Positions 23,965 through 33,453 of a stretch of 37,597 nt of DNA are shown piece after piece (position 1 is the first letter of the stretch; every line of letters begins with the position of its first letter). The DNA is from Candidatus Eisenbacteria bacterium (GTDB lineage Bacteria; Desulfobacterota; Binatia; DP-6), in the NCBI GenBank assembly GCA_035577985.1, contig DATJZY010000157.1, positions 1-37,597 of the forward strand, given 5' to 3'. The notes beneath the pieces were generated by a model. The model had not been told where the DNA came from and did not search any database. It worked only from the letters and a program-made list of their open reading frames with translations. The position numbers and the translations under genes were made by a program.

Positions 23965-25160
23965 GTGCTGTACGCGCTGTTGAAGCGGACGTACGCGGGC
24001 GTGAGATCGGACGCGAGCACTCGCGCTCGCCCGCCGCCGAGGTGCAGGTCCAGCCGGACGACGACGCGGCGGCCTCGCATGCGCCGCGCCGCAGCGGGGA
24101 TCGCCGACGTCTTCGGCCGCCCGCGCTGCAGGACACGCACGCCGCCGATGGTGACGTCGACGCGCTCGCCGTCGATCGCGGCGCCGCTGTAGCCGGCGGC
24201 GCAGACGAAGCGCCCCCAGTTCGGATCCGCGCCGTGGAAGGCCGCCTTGCAGAGCGTCGACTCGCCGATCGCGCGCGCCGCCCGTCGTGCATCGGCGGCG
24301 CTGCGCGCCCCGCTCACCTCGACCTCGACGACCCGCGTCGCTCCCTCGCCGTCGAGGACCACCAGCTCGGCGATCTCCGCGAGCGCGCTCTCGAGCGCCA
24401 CGCCGAACGCCTCTCCGGCGCGGCCGCCGCGCACGATCGGGTTCCCCGCCGCGCCGCTCGCGAGCAGCAGCACCGTGTCGTTCGTGCTCGTGTCGCCGTC
24501 GACGGTCGCCTCGTTGAGCGTCGCGTCCACCGCCGCGCGAAGCGTCTGCCGCGCGTAGCCTGCCGACAGCCGCGCGTCCGTCATGGCGAACACCAGCAGC
24601 GTCGCCATGTTCGGCGCGATCATGCCGCCACCCTTGCCCGCGACGGCGACGGTGACGGGCCGATCGCCGATCCGGATCCGCCGCACTGCCGTCTTCGGAA
24701 ACGCGTCGGTCGTCATGATGGCGCGCGCCATGTCCGGAAACCCGCGGATGGCGAGCGCGTCGACGGCGCGGCTGACGCCCGGCAGCAGCACGTCGTGGGG
24801 CACGGGCACGCCGATCTTGCCGGTCGCGCACGCGAGCACGGCGCGCGCCGGGACGCCGAGCTTGCGGGCCACGAGCGCGGTCGAGACCTCGACGGTCCGA
24901 AGGCCTTGCGCTCCGGTGCACGCGTTCGCGTTGCCGGCGTGCACCAGCACCGCCCGCGCCCGGCCGTTGCGCGCGCGCTCGCGCGTGACGCGCACCGGCG
25001 CCGCTGCGGTACGGTTGGTCGTGAACACGCCCGCGACCACCACCGGGCGGTCGGCGACGATGAGCGCGACGTCCGGCCCGGCCGTCTTCAGCCCCGAGCG
25101 GACGCCGGCGAAGCGGAAGCCCGGGACGACCACCGCGTGCGCGCGGCGCCGCAGCTTCAT
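23961..25160 (-). CDS. argJ: Bifunctional ornithine acetyltransferase / N-acetylglutamate synthase
   Basis: The 399-residue enzyme recycles acetyl groups in arginine synthesis, moving acetyl from N-acetylornithine to glutamate. The self-cleavage site is clear in KGGGMIAPNMATLL, where cleavage before Thr (near 186) yields alpha and beta chains; the first G-G replaces the common G-S. Conserved blocks NANACTG, TGKIG, STNDT and ADPNWGR are present, and it ends with the family tail FNSAYST. ATG 25160 has GGAGGG at good spacing; a GTG six bases earlier is less likely. Whether it also makes N-acetylglutamate from acetyl-CoA cannot be read. It lies 19 bp downstream of secA and is coupled to the CPBP gene. 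Confidence 0.95.
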   Translation of the reverse strand: MKLRRRAHAVVVPGFRFAGVRSGLKTAGPDVALIVADRPVVVAGVFTTNRTAAAPVRVTRERARNGRARAVLVHAGNANACTGAQGLRTVEVSTALVARKLGVPARAVLACATGKIGVPVPHDVLLPGVSRAVDALAIRGFPDMARAIMTTDAFPKTAVRRIRIGDRPVTVAVAGKGGGMIAPNMATLLVFAMTDARLSAGYARQTLRAAVDATLNEATVDGDTSTNDTVLLLASGAAGNPIVRGGRAGEAFGVALESALAEIAELVVLDGEGATRVVEVEVSGARSAADARRAARAIGESTLCKAAFHGADPNWGRFVCAAGYSGAAIDGERVDVTIGGVRVLQRGRPKTSAIPAAARRMRGRRVVVRLDLHLGGGRARVLASDLTPAYVRFNSAYST

Positions 25161-25179
25161 CCCCACCCTCCGGGCTGCG

Positions 25180-28100
25180 TCACGCCGCCTGCCCGTGACA
25201 CTTCTTGTACTTCTTGCCGCTCCCGCAGGGACATGGATCGTTGCGCCCGACCTTCTCGGTGTCGCGCCGGATGGTCTCGACCTTGGCCGGCGCCTCGCCG
25301 CCTTCGGCGGCCGGGCTCGCGTGTGTCAGGCGGATCTTCTGCTGGGCCTGCTGGCGGCGGCGCTCCGCCTCGACGATCTCGCGCGGCATGGCGGCTCCGC
25401 CCGTCGCCGGCGCTGCCGCGGGTGGGGCGCCCGGCGCGCCGGCCGCCTGTCCGCCCACGTGCACCTGCACGCTCCACAGCTTCTCGACGATGTCCGCCTC
25501 CATGCGCCGGATCATGTCCTCGAACAGGTCGTAGCCTTCCTTCTGGTACTCCTGCAGCGGGTTCTTCTGGCCGTAGCCGCGCAGCCCGATGCCTTCCTTC
25601 AGATGGTCCATCGCGAGCAGGTGCTCGCGCCACAAGGCGTCCAGCGTCTGCAGCCAGATGAGCCGTTCGAGGTAGCGGACGATGGGCTCGCCGTACTGCT
25701 GCTCGCGGTGCGCGTACGCCTCGGCGACGCGTTCCTGCAGGACGCCCCCGAGCTGCCGGGGCGCGATCGTCTCGCGCTCGGCCTCCGGCACCTGGAGGCG
25801 GAAGTTGAACTGCGTGAACACGGCGTCGTCGAACGTCTTCCAGTCGTGGCCGTCCTCGGGCTCGTCGCCGCCGAGGTGCTCCTGGACGAGGTCGGCGGCG
25901 AGCCCCTGCGCGATCTCGACCACGTCCTCGCGCAGGCTCTCCTTGGTGAGGATCTCCCGGCGCCGGCCGTAGATCACCTCGCGCTGCTTGTTGAGGACGT
26001 CGTCGTACTCGAGGAGGTGCTTGCGGATGTCGAAGTTGTGCGCCTCGACCTTCTCCTGGGCGTTCAGGATGGCGCGCGTGACGAAGCGGTGCTCGATCGG
26101 GACGCCCTCCTCCATGCCGAGCCGCTGCATGATGTTCTGCATCCGGTCGGCGCCGAAGATGCGCAGGAGGTCGTCCTCGAGCGAGAGGTAGAAGCGCGAC
26201 GACCCGGGATCCCCCTGGCGTCCCGCGCGGCCGCGGAGCTGGTTGTCGATGCGGCGCGCCTCGTGGCGCTCCGTGCCGATGATGTGGAGCCCACCCGCCT
26301 CGACCACCTTGTCGCGCTCGCCGGCGCAGGTCTCCTGATACTTCGCCAGGATCGTCTTGAAGCGCGCGTCGTACTCCTGCGGCGCCTTCTGCAGGTCCTC
26401 GCGCAGCTGCTCGACCACCGAGACGTACTGCGCGCGCTGCGATTCGTAGTCCTGCTCGGCGGCGCGCATCGCATCCTCGTACGGGCCCCGCAGCTCCTCG
26501 TAGCGTCGCTCGGCGTCGTGATACGTCTGCTCGGCGTCGACGTAGGCCGTCCGCCAGCTCGAGAGGTCGCCGTTGCCCGCGCCCGGTCCCTTCACCAGGA
26601 TGGCGACCTCGAGGTCGGCGATCCCGCGCTCGTACTCGGCGCGCGCGTCGCTCAGCTCGCGGGCCAGGTCCTCGGTGCGCCGGCCCGCCTCGTCCCACGT
26701 CGCGAGCACGCTCGCGAATCGCTCCCGCAGCTCGCTCGCGCGTGCGTGCTCGGCGAGCCCGCCGCCGCCGTCCGCGGCGAGGAGGTTCTGCTCCAGCTCC
26801 TCGCGTACCTTCTGATAGCGACTCGGCACGGGCTCGTGCTCGCGGATCGCGGGGATCAGCTCCATCGAGCTCACCTGGTCGTAGCGTTCGCGCACGACGC
26901 GGAACGGCGACAGCTCGCGCAGCTTCCGATCCGCCTCGGTCAGCGCCTGCAGGCCCTGGGCCCGCTCGGCCTCGATCGCGGCGATGGCGGCCTCGTGCTC
27001 CTTGCGGAGCCGCTGCACCTGCTCGTCGTGCTTCTCGCGCAGGATGCGCAGCGCGTCCTCGTAGCGCTCGCCGGCCGAGCTGGATCCCTGGAGCTTCCCG
27101 GCGGTGCGGATCCACTCGTTCTCCATCTCGGAACGGGCGAGGAACTCGGGGTTGCCGCCCAGCAGGATGTCGGTGCCGCGGCCGGCCATGTTGGTCGCGA
27201 TCGTCACCTGGCCGAAGCGACCGGCCTGGGCGATGATGTTCGCCTCGGCCTCGTGGTTGATGGCGTTCAGCACGTTGTGCTTGACGCCCGCCTTCTTGAG
27301 CAGCTTCGAGACGTATTCGGACTTCTCGACGGACGTCGTCCCGACCAGGACCGGCTGGCCCTTGTCGTGGCAGTCGCGGATCTCGCCCACGACGGCGTCG
27401 AACTTCTCCCGCTCGCTCTTGTAGACCACGTCGGCGTGGTCGGTCCGCCGCATGACCTTGTTCGGCGGCATCACGACCACGTCGAGCTTGTAGATCTTCT
27501 GGAACTCGACGGCCTCGGTGTCCGCCGTGCCGGTCATGCCGGCGAGCTTCGCGTACATGCGGAAGTAGTTCTGGATGGTGACGGTCGCGAGCGTCTGGTT
27601 CTCGCTCTCGATCCGCGCGCCCTCCTTCGCCTCGACCGCCTGGTGCAGGCCGTCCGACCAGCGGCGGCCCGGCATCAAGCGTCCGGTGAACTCGTCGACG
27701 ATGATGACCTCGCCGTCCTTCACCACGTAGTCGACGTCGCGCTTGAAGAGCGTGTGCGCGCGCAACGCCTGCTGGACGTGGTGCAGCGAGTCGATCTGGC
27801 TCGGGTCGTAGAGGTTCGCGACCCCGAGCAGGCGCTCGCACTTCGCGATGCCCTCCTCGGTCAAAGTCACGTTCTTGTGCTTCTCGTCGATCGTGAAGTC
27901 GGTCTCCTTGGTGAGCCGCGGGATGATGCGGTTCACCTGGTAGTAGCGTTCGCTCGACTGCTCGGCCGGTCCCGAGATGATGAGCGGCGTGCGCGCCTCG
28001 TCGATGAGGATGTTGTCGACCTCGTCGACGATCGCGAAGTTCAGCTCGCGCTGGACGTACTCCTCGAGGCTGAACTTCATGTTGTCGCGCAGGTAGTCGA

Positions 28101-28704
28101 ACCCGAACTCGTTGTTCGTCCCGTAGGTGATGTCGGCGCGGTAGGCCTCGCGCCGCTCGACCGGCCGCAGGTGCAGCAGCCGGTAGTCCTTCGGGATGTA
28201 GAGCGGGTCGAAGACGAGGCTCGCGTCGTGGATGATCGAGCCGACGGTGAGGCCGAGGAAGGAGTAGATCGGCCCCATCCACTGCACGTCGCGCCGGGCG
28301 AGGTAGTCGTTCACGGTGACGAGGTGGGCGCCCTTGCCGGTGAGCGCGTTCAGGTAGAGCGGCAGGGTGGCGACCAGGGTCTTGCCCTCGCCGGTCTTCA
28401 TCTCGGCGATCTTGCCCTGGTGCAGCACGATGCCGCCCAGGCACTGCACGTCGTAGTGGCGGAGCCCGATCGTCCGGCGCCCCGCCTCCCGCACGGCCGC
28501 GAAGGCCTCGGGCAGGATCTCGTCGAGCGTCGCCTCCTCGGCGGCCAGCTTGGCCTTCCACTCGGCCGTCATGGCCGGAAAGGCCTCCGCCGGCAGCGCC
28601 TCCATCCGCGCCTCGAGGTCGTTGATCTCGTAGACGATGGGCCACAGCCGCTTCAGCAGCCGGTCGTTGGCGCTGCCGAACAGCTTGGTCAGGATCGTCG
28701 CCAT
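25180..28704 (-). CDS. secA: SecA preprotein translocase ATPase with large coiled-coil insertion
   Basis: The 1174-residue motor pushes preproteins through SecYEG. Walker A (EMKTGEGKT), [13 protein letters not shown] and [10 protein letters not shown] are in their normal order, and [19 protein letters not shown] is the NBD2 motif. The C-terminal zinc tail [18 protein letters not shown], which binds SecB or ribosomes, is intact. E. coli SecA has about 900 residues. The extra length is concentrated between [14 protein letters not shown] (~508) and [16 protein letters not shown] (~799). There about 275 charged, heptad-like residues replace a stretch of about 35-40. All catalytic motifs are intact, so the insertion is probably tolerated or functional. 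The gene precedes argJ by 19 bp. Confidence 0.96.
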   Translation of the reverse strand: MATILTKLFGSANDRLLKRLWPIVYEINDLEARMEALPAEAFPAMTAEWKAKLAAEEATLDEILPEAFAAVREAGRRTIGLRHYDVQCLGGIVLHQGKIAEMKTGEGKTLVATLPLYLNALTGKGAHLVTVNDYLARRDVQWMGPIYSFLGLTVGSIIHDASLVFDPLYIPKDYRLLHLRPVERREAYRADITYGTNNEFGFDYLRDNMKFSLEEYVQRELNFAIVDEVDNILIDEARTPLIISGPAEQSSERYYQVNRIIPRLTKETDFTIDEKHKNVTLTEEGIAKCERLLGVANLYDPSQIDSLHHVQQALRAHTLFKRDVDYVVKDGEVIIVDEFTGRLMPGRRWSDGLHQAVEAKEGARIESENQTLATVTIQNYFRMYAKLAGMTGTADTEAVEFQKIYKLDVVVMPPNKVMRRTDHADVVYKSEREKFDAVVGEIRDCHDKGQPVLVGTTSVEKSEYVSKLLKKAGVKHNVLNAINHEAEANIIAQAGRFGQVTIATNMAGRGTDILLGGNPEFLARSEMENEWIRTAGKLQGSSSAGERYEDALRILREKHDEQVQRLRKEHEAAIAAIEAERAQGLQALTEADRKLRELSPFRVVRERYDQVSSMELIPAIREHEPVPSRYQKVREELEQNLLAADGGGGLAEHARASELRERFASVLATWDEAGRRTEDLARELSDARAEYERGIADLEVAILVKGPGAGNGDLSSWRTAYVDAEQTYHDAERRYEELRGPYEDAMRAAEQDYESQRAQYVSVVEQLREDLQKAPQEYDARFKTILAKYQETCAGERDKVVEAGGLHIIGTERHEARRIDNQLRGRAGRQGDPGSSRFYLSLEDDLLRIFGADRMQNIMQRLGMEEGVPIEHRFVTRAILNAQEKVEAHNFDIRKHLLEYDDVLNKQREVIYGRRREILTKESLREDVVEIAQGLAADLVQEHLGGDEPEDGHDWKTFDDAVFTQFNFRLQVPEAERETIAPRQLGGVLQERVAEAYAHREQQYGEPIVRYLERLIWLQTLDALWREHLLAMDHLKEGIGLRGYGQKNPLQEYQKEGYDLFEDMIRRMEADIVEKLWSVQVHVGGQAAGAPGAPPAAAPATGGAAMPREIVEAERRRQQAQQKIRLTHASPAAEGGEAPAKVETIRRDTEKVGRNDPCPCGSGKKYKKCHGQAA

Positions 28705-28750
28705 CGGGAACGCGGCATTGTTTCTGCCGGTCCGCGAGAGGTCAAGGATG

Positions 28751-28843
28751 CCGAGCCGAGACTTCGTCTCGGCTCGGGGGTGAGGGTGTGGGGTGGGTGG
28801 CTCGCGCGAGCGGGGTGCCGCGGCCGGCCAAGCCGGCGCGGCA
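28751..28843 (+). repeat. Two-hairpin intergenic repeat, copy A
   Basis: Hairpin 1 has perfect 12-bp arms (CCGAGCCGAGAC / GTCTCGGCTCGG, 28751-28777). Hairpin 2 (28816-28843) pairs TGCCGCGGCCGGC with GCCGGCGCGGCA, leaving one bulged G. A G-rich spacer joins them. Copy B at 37391 has the same order, nearly the same spacing (65 versus 64 bp between starts) and an almost identical hairpin 2. Hairpin 1 differs from copy B by changes on both arms that keep pairing (A to G with T to C, and C to G with G to C), the mark of selected structure. Confidence 0.75.
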
Positions 28844-29075
28844 ATACGGGGACGAGCGACCAGCGAGCAGCGAGGCGCCTCCAGGCTCGCCCGGCGACCC
28901 TGGCAGGTAAACTGCGACTACAGTATCTTCTTGCGTCGTTCATTCAGATGCGCCTCGCCACACTGCGCGCGCTTCGCGTCGCCCACCGAGCGATCGGCCG
29001 AGTCCTGCCGGCCGGGGCGTTTTCGTTCCAACGCTTCTCCTAGCCCCAAAGCCACGAGCCCGCGAGGCGGCGCGT

Positions 29076-29198
29076 CGCGAGGTCGGGGACGAGGCGGAGG
29101 CGCCTGCGAAGCGGCGCGACGAGAAGTAAGGGCCATGACGGGCCGCGTGTCTTCTCGCGCGGCGGAGCCGAAGCCGAAGCCTCGTCCCCGACCTCGCG
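29076..29198. repeat. Large nested inverted repeat
   Basis: Outer arms of 20 bp are perfectly complementary (29076-29095 CGCGAGGTCGGGGACGAGGC with 29179-29198). Inside, GAGAAG (29121-29126) pairs with CTTCTC (29151-29156), extended by GCGCG/CGCGC with a two-base bulge. GGCC...GGCC lies at the centre. The whole 123-bp element sits 18 bp beyond the murI stop. It could be a terminator-like RNA structure, a small non-autonomous mobile element or a protein-binding site. No flanking target duplication was recognised. Confidence 0.6.
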
Positions 29199-29216
29199 GC
29201 ACCGACTCGCGCGGCC

Positions 29217-30014
29217 TCAGCGCTCGATCCGGACGGCCGACTCGACACGCGCCCCGAAGAAGCGCTGACCGACCCGCACGAAGCGCTCCGGCGTGTCGGT
29301 GACGAAGAAGCTCGCGCGGCTGGCGCCGTCCGTCCGGCGGAGCCCGGCGGCGTCGAGCTCGGCCACCACGACGCGCGCCGTCTCTTCCGCGGAGTCGACG
29401 ATCGCGACCTCGGTGCCCATGACGTGCGCGATGAGGGGCTTCAAGAGCGGGTAGTGCGTGCAGCCGAGGATCAGCGTGTCGATGCCGCTGCGAGCGAGGC
29501 TCGTGAGGTACGTCTCCGTGACCTGGCGCGCGATGGGGCCGTCGGTCCAGCCCTCCTCGGCGAGGGGGACGAAGAGCGGACAGGCGCGGGTGTAGATCTC
29601 CAGCGAGGGCGCGAGCGCGCGGAGCGCCCGCGTGTAGGCGCCGGACGCGATCGTGGCGTCGGTACCGATCACACCGACCCGGTGGGTCCGGGTGCGCGCG
29701 ACGGCGGCGCGCGCTCCGGGCTCGATCACGCCCACGACGGGCACGTCGCAGCGCGCGCGGATCGCGTCGAGCGCCACCGACGACGCCGAGTTGCATGCCA
29801 CCACCAGCAGCTTGACGCCGCGGCCGACCAGGAACTCGACGTTCTCCAGCGAATACTGCGTGATCACCTCGGCCGACTTCGTGCCGTAGGGATAGCGGCC
29901 GGTGTCGCCGAAGTAGATCGTCTCCTCGTGCGGCAGGGTCTTCACGATCTCGTGGAGCACCGTGAGCCCGCCCACGCCGGAGTCGAAGACGCCGATCGCC
30001 CGTTCCCGGCTCAT
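29217..30014 (-). CDS. murI: Glutamate racemase
   Basis: The 265-residue enzyme makes D-glutamate for peptidoglycan. The N-terminal IGVFDSGVGGLTVL contains Asp11-Ser12. The two catalytic cysteines are Cys74 (VVACNSASS) and Cys185 (LILGCTHYPLL). The block YFGDTGRYPYGTKS is diagnostic. The length is normal. The ATG at 30014 overlaps the engB stop (ATGA), so the pair is translationally coupled. It is the last gene of a minus-strand run and is followed by a large palindrome. Confidence 0.96.
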   Translation of the reverse strand: MSRERAIGVFDSGVGGLTVLHEIVKTLPHEETIYFGDTGRYPYGTKSAEVITQYSLENVEFLVGRGVKLLVVACNSASSVALDAIRARCDVPVVGVIEPGARAAVARTRTHRVGVIGTDATIASGAYTRALRALAPSLEIYTRACPLFVPLAEEGWTDGPIARQVTETYLTSLARSGIDTLILGCTHYPLLKPLIAHVMGTEVAIVDSAEETARVVVAELDAAGLRRTDGASRASFFVTDTPERFVRVGQRFFGARVESAVRIER

Positions 30015-30625
30015 GCGCGGGCCCCCTTATGCCGGGGCGCCGGTGCATCGTCGAGCCAGGTCCGGACGATCTCCCAGAAGCGCTCGCGGCCGTCGCCCGT
30101 TCGCGACGAGAAGGCGATCACGGGGACGGCGCGCCCGGCCGTGCCCTGGAGCTTGCGGATCGCCGTCGTCGCAGCACCGCGCCGAAGCTTGTCGGCCTTG
30201 GTCGCCACCAGCGCCGCCGGGCGCCCGACGTCGGCCAGGAACGCCAGCAGCTCGATCTCCTCGCTCTCGAGACCGCGCCGGAGATCCACGATGACGATCA
30301 CCCCGCACAGGGTCTCGCGCTCGCGCAGGTAGCGTTCCACGAGCGGTCCCCACGCACGGCGCTCGGCCTCGGGGCCGACGGCGAAGCCGTAGCCCGGCAG
30401 GTCGACCAGCCGGAAGCGCTCGTTCACGAGGAAGAAGTTGATCTGGCGTGTTCGTCCGGGCGTGCTCGAGGTCCGCGCGAGGCCGCGCCGGCCGAGCACG
30501 GCGTTCAGCAGCGAGGATTTGCCGACGTTCGATCTGCCGGCGATCGCGATCTCGGGCGGTCCGGCCGCGGGACCGGTGCCGGGGCGCGCGGCCGCGCCCT
30601 CGAAGCGCGCCGCGGTGATGCGCAC
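30011..30625 (-). CDS. engB: Ribosome-biogenesis GTPase EngB (YihA/YsxC)
   Basis: The 204-residue small GTPase is needed for late 50S assembly in studied bacteria. G1 is GRSNVGKSSLLNAVLG, G2 TPGRTRQINFF, G3 VDLPGYGFAV, G4 ATKADKL and G5 SSRTGDG. The protein starts at ATG 30625 with MRITAARFEGAAARP, as usual for the family. It overlaps murI by four bases and follows the SRPBCC lipoprotein by 22 bp. Confidence 0.95.
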   Translation of the reverse strand: MRITAARFEGAAARPGTGPAAGPPEIAIAGRSNVGKSSLLNAVLGRRGLARTSSTPGRTRQINFFLVNERFRLVDLPGYGFAVGPEAERRAWGPLVERYLRERETLCGVIVIVDLRRGLESEEIELLAFLADVGRPAALVATKADKLRRGAATTAIRKLQGTAGRAVPVIAFSSRTGDGRERFWEIVRTWLDDAPAPRHKGARA

Positions 30626-30647
30626 GACCCGTCCCGGGCGCCGGCGA

Positions 30648-31241
30648 TCAGCTCGCCGGCTTCTCGTCGAGCCCGAGGCCGCGGCGTACGACCTTCATCT
30701 GGATCGAGAAGGTCTCGCAGAGCGCCTGCTTCTGGAGCGTGTCGAGGATGAGCGGCGACTTGTCCTTGCTCTTCTGGTTCAGCTTCACCACCGTGCCCTT
30801 GCCGTCGGCCGACGGCTCGAACTTGTAGTCGGCGGTGATGTCGGCGAGCTTGAAGTCGATCGACTTGGTCGTGAAGCGCTTGTCCTGCGGGTAGTACGTG
30901 TACTCGGTGCGGATGTTCTGCACCTTGAAGCCCGGCGGCAGGATGTCGAGGCGCGCGACGATGTCCACCGTCTTCGTGTTGCCGTCCTCCTTCAGGATCT
31001 CGGTCTTGAGGAGGTTCTCGGGCACCAGGTCGTGCCCGTTCTCGGGATGCGTGGCGGCCTCGAGCACCTTGTCGACCGGCGCTTCGATGTTGGACGTGAT
31101 GACCACGTCCCAGGTGTCGCCGTTCTTCACGACGCTGGACGTCGCGATCTCCTTGGCGGGTGGACAGCTCGGCTCGCCCTTGCCTCCGCAGCCTGCGGCC
31201 GCGAGCGCGGCGCCCAACAGCACGACGACGATGGTTCGCAT
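30648..31241 (-). CDS. SRPBCC-like lipoprotein
   Basis: The 197-residue protein has a lipoprotein signal with Cys18 (AAAGCGGKG). The mature part reads like a START/SRPBCC fold: DTWDVVITSNIEAPVDKVLEAATHPENGHDL is the typical first strand-helix of polyketide cyclase-like domains, followed by curved-sheet strands. Such folds bind hydrophobic ligands in a deep pocket. The gene lies between a glycosyltransferase and engB, 34 bp after the former and on the same strand. Role unknown; one guess is periplasmic lipid handling with the upstream radical SAM and GT2 products. Confidence 0.75.
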   Translation of the reverse strand: MRTIVVVLLGAALAAAGCGGKGEPSCPPAKEIATSSVVKNGDTWDVVITSNIEAPVDKVLEAATHPENGHDLVPENLLKTEILKEDGNTKTVDIVARLDILPPGFKVQNIRTEYTYYPQDKRFTTKSIDFKLADITADYKFEPSADGKGTVVKLNQKSKDKSPLILDTLQKQALCETFSIQMKVVRRGLGLDEKPAS

Positions 31242-31275
31242 GGTCGGGCTCCATAGCCCAAGCCCTTCCCAGCGT

Positions 31276-31965
31276 CTAGGCGTCGAGCCCGACCAGGATG
31301 CGCACGATCGTGTGGATGATCCGCAGCGTGTCGACGAGCGGCCGAAAATGGCTGACGCGCTCCGCGATCGGCGGATAGTGGACGCGCACGGGCACCCCGA
31401 CGAGCGTCATCCGCCGGCGCGCCGCCCGGAACAGGACCTCGGTTTCGAAGTCGTACCGCGTCCCGGACGCCCCCAGGGCGAGCGTCGCGCCCAAGGGGTA
31501 GACGCGAAAGCCCGACTGCGTGTCCGGAAGCTCCTGCCCCGCGAGCAGTCGCATGAGCGAGTCCGCCACCACGTTGCCGAAGCGCGCGAGCGGGCGGATC
31601 TCGTGTCCTTCCTTGCGCCGCACGCCGACGACGATGGCATCCGGCTCGGCGCGCGCCGCATCGACGAGCAGCGGGATCTCCTCCGGCAGGTGCTGGCCGT
31701 CGGCGTCGAGCGTGAGGGCGTGCGTGAAGCCGCCCTCGACGAGGTGGCGAAAGCCGCGTGCCAGCGCGGCGCCCTTGCCGGCGTTCGGCTCCTGGCGCAG
31801 GACGGTCGCGCCCGCCGCACGGGCGACCTCGCCGGTCGCGTCGGTCGACCCGTCGTCCACGACCACGACCGGCGACACGCGCGCCGCCGTTCCGCGCACC
31901 ACCGCGGCGATCGTCGCCGACGCCTGATAGGCCGGAACGAGCGCCGCGATCCGGATCGCGCTCAC
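31276..31965 (-). CDS. GT2-family glycosyltransferase (dolichol-phosphate-mannose synthase-like)
   Basis: The 229-residue protein begins with IAALVPAYQASATIAAVV and has the GT-A metal and nucleotide motifs: VVVVDDGSTDAT (~35-46), and DADGQH as the DxD site. The region GFRVYPLGATLAL, with a later EVLF acceptor motif, is typical of polyprenyl-phosphate sugar transferases lacking a membrane tail. It likely moves a sugar from a nucleotide donor to a lipid carrier or lipid. The GTG start at 31965 overlaps the radical SAM stop (GTGA), so the two proteins probably act together. Confidence 0.88.
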   Translation of the reverse strand: MSAIRIAALVPAYQASATIAAVVRGTAARVSPVVVVDDGSTDATGEVARAAGATVLRQEPNAGKGAALARGFRHLVEGGFTHALTLDADGQHLPEEIPLLVDAARAEPDAIVVGVRRKEGHEIRPLARFGNVVADSLMRLLAGQELPDTQSGFRVYPLGATLALGASGTRYDFETEVLFRAARRRMTLVGVPVRVHYPPIAERVSHFRPLVDTLRIIHTIVRILVGLDA

Positions 31966-33413
31966 GCCGGGGTCGGCGCGGTGGGCGTCCACAGCCAGTC
32001 GCGCACGCCGACCCGCACGTAGGTCGCCACCCGGCGCAGGAAGCGCGGCTCGCCGGCGAGCGTCTTCGCGAGGCCCCACAGGACGTCGCGGCGGCCGTAG
32101 AACGTCCGGTAGGCGAGACGGAAGTAGCGCTCGAGCACCTCGGGCGTGAGGCCGTTCGGCACGAACACCCAGTTCATGGCGTTCATCCGCTCCCAGTCCT
32201 CGACGAAGGTGCCGTGCTCGCGGACGGTCGGGTACGAGGGCGTGCCGGGATACGGCGTGAACTTCGTGATCTGCACCAGATCGATCGGCGCCGTGCGCAG
32301 GAAGTCGACCGTCTCGGCGAGGCTGGTCTCGTCCTCGGTCGGATGCGCCATCATCATGAGGCCCTTCACGCGGATGCCGGCCTCGCGCGTCTGGCGCAGC
32401 GTCTGCAGCATGCGCGGGATGCGCACCTCGTGCTTCACGACGTCGAGCACGCGCTGCGACCCCGACTCGATGCCGTACGCGATCTGCCAGCAGCCCGCGC
32501 GCCGCATGAGCCGCAGCGTCTTCGGATCGAGCAGGTTCGGATGGCTGTTGCAGCTCCAGGTGAAGCCGAGCCGCTCCTCCAGCAGGCGCTCGCACAGCTC
32601 GACGACGCGGGCTTTGTTCACGGTGAAGAGGTCGTCGTAGAAGAGCACGTGCCGGACGCCCATGCCGGCCAGGCGCCGGCACTGGCGCAGCACGTAGTCG
32701 ACGCCGTGGTACCGGCCGCGCCGCCCCGACGTCGAGCGATCGCAGAAGGTGCACGAGAACGGGCAGCCGCGTGACGTGACGAGGCTCGCGACGGGGCTCG
32801 CGCGGTAGTTGAAGACGTTCGGCTGGAAGCGCAGCGGAAAATCCGGCACGAGGTCCCACGCCGGATCCGGCAGCTCGTCGAGCTCGACGCCGTCGAGGTA
32901 CGGCGCGCGCGGGTTCGCGCGGACGTGGCCGCCGTCACGATGGACGAGACCGGGGACGTCCGCCGGCGACGCGCCCGCGTCGAGCGCGTCGATCAACGCA
33001 AAGTACGACCGTTCGCCCTCGCCCACGACCCCGTAGTCGAAGCCGAGGAACCTCTCGAGCGTCGTCTCGGGCACGGCGCTCACGTGCGGGCCCCCGACCG
33101 TCACGATCGCGTCCGGAACCAGCTCCTTCAGGCGCGCCGCGATGCGGGCGGCGTTCGTCACCGAGATGGTGGTGGCGCTGATTCCGACGTGATCGGGCCG
33201 GTGACGCGCCACCGCCCACGCCACCTCGTCGACCGGCGTGCCGGCGCGCTTGCCGTCGACCACGTGGACGCGGTGGCCGCGTTCGCGTGCCAGGGCGGCG
33301 AGGACGAGCGTGCCGACCCCCGGGATGTCCTCCTCTCCCTGCCGCACGCGATCCATGCGGCGGTCCCAGCAGACGTAGGGCGGCTCGACGAAGACGATCG
33401 TGCGCCCGGCCAT
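31962..33413 (-). CDS. B12-binding-domain radical SAM protein
   Basis: The 483-residue protein has an N-terminal cobalamin-binding-like Rossmann domain (VGTLVLAALARERGHRVHVVDGKR, VTVGGPHVSAVPE). The usual DxHxxG cobalamin ligand is not seen there. The radical SAM cluster motif CPFSCTFC near residue 214 binds the 4Fe-4S cluster and SAM. The C-terminal part lies in the style of BchE/HpnJ-type methylases or oxidative enzymes. Many such proteins modify lipids or hopanoids, and the coupled glycosyltransferase suggests a lipid or polyprenyl substrate. This is only inference. It begins at ATG 33413, 40 bp after the ammonia-lyase gene. Confidence 0.88.
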   Translation of the reverse strand: MAGRTIVFVEPPYVCWDRRMDRVRQGEEDIPGVGTLVLAALARERGHRVHVVDGKRAGTPVDEVAWAVARHRPDHVGISATTISVTNAARIAARLKELVPDAIVTVGGPHVSAVPETTLERFLGFDYGVVGEGERSYFALIDALDAGASPADVPGLVHRDGGHVRANPRAPYLDGVELDELPDPAWDLVPDFPLRFQPNVFNYRASPVASLVTSRGCPFSCTFCDRSTSGRRGRYHGVDYVLRQCRRLAGMGVRHVLFYDDLFTVNKARVVELCERLLEERLGFTWSCNSHPNLLDPKTLRLMRRAGCWQIAYGIESGSQRVLDVVKHEVRIPRMLQTLRQTREAGIRVKGLMMMAHPTEDETSLAETVDFLRTAPIDLVQITKFTPYPGTPSYPTVREHGTFVEDWERMNAMNWVFVPNGLTPEVLERYFRLAYRTFYGRRDVLWGLAKTLAGEPRFLRRVATYVRVGVRDWLWTPTAPTPA

Positions 33414-33453
33414 GCGCCGCGTATAGCGACGACGACGCCCGTGGGCCAGCGGG

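Larger units (their letters stand above)
28705..29216. other. 512-bp intergenic gap between murI and secA
   Basis: No credible gene is seen. The gap holds repeat copy A (28751-28843) near secA and a large separate palindrome (29076-29198) near murI. An AT-richer patch at about 28911-28960 may hold the secA promoter, but I find no convincing -35/-10 pair. If transcription starts there, copy A would lie in the secA 5' untranslated region. Frames that cross the gap on either strand have GC-shadow composition (Arg/Ala/Pro-rich). Confidence 0.6.

Noticed and set aside
24583..29043. A 1486-codon open frame on the plus strand opposite secA and argJ
   Set aside because: It is antisense to two clear housekeeping genes, and its composition (Leu/Val/Arg/Asp shadow) matches the mirror of GC-rich codons. 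No domain is visible.
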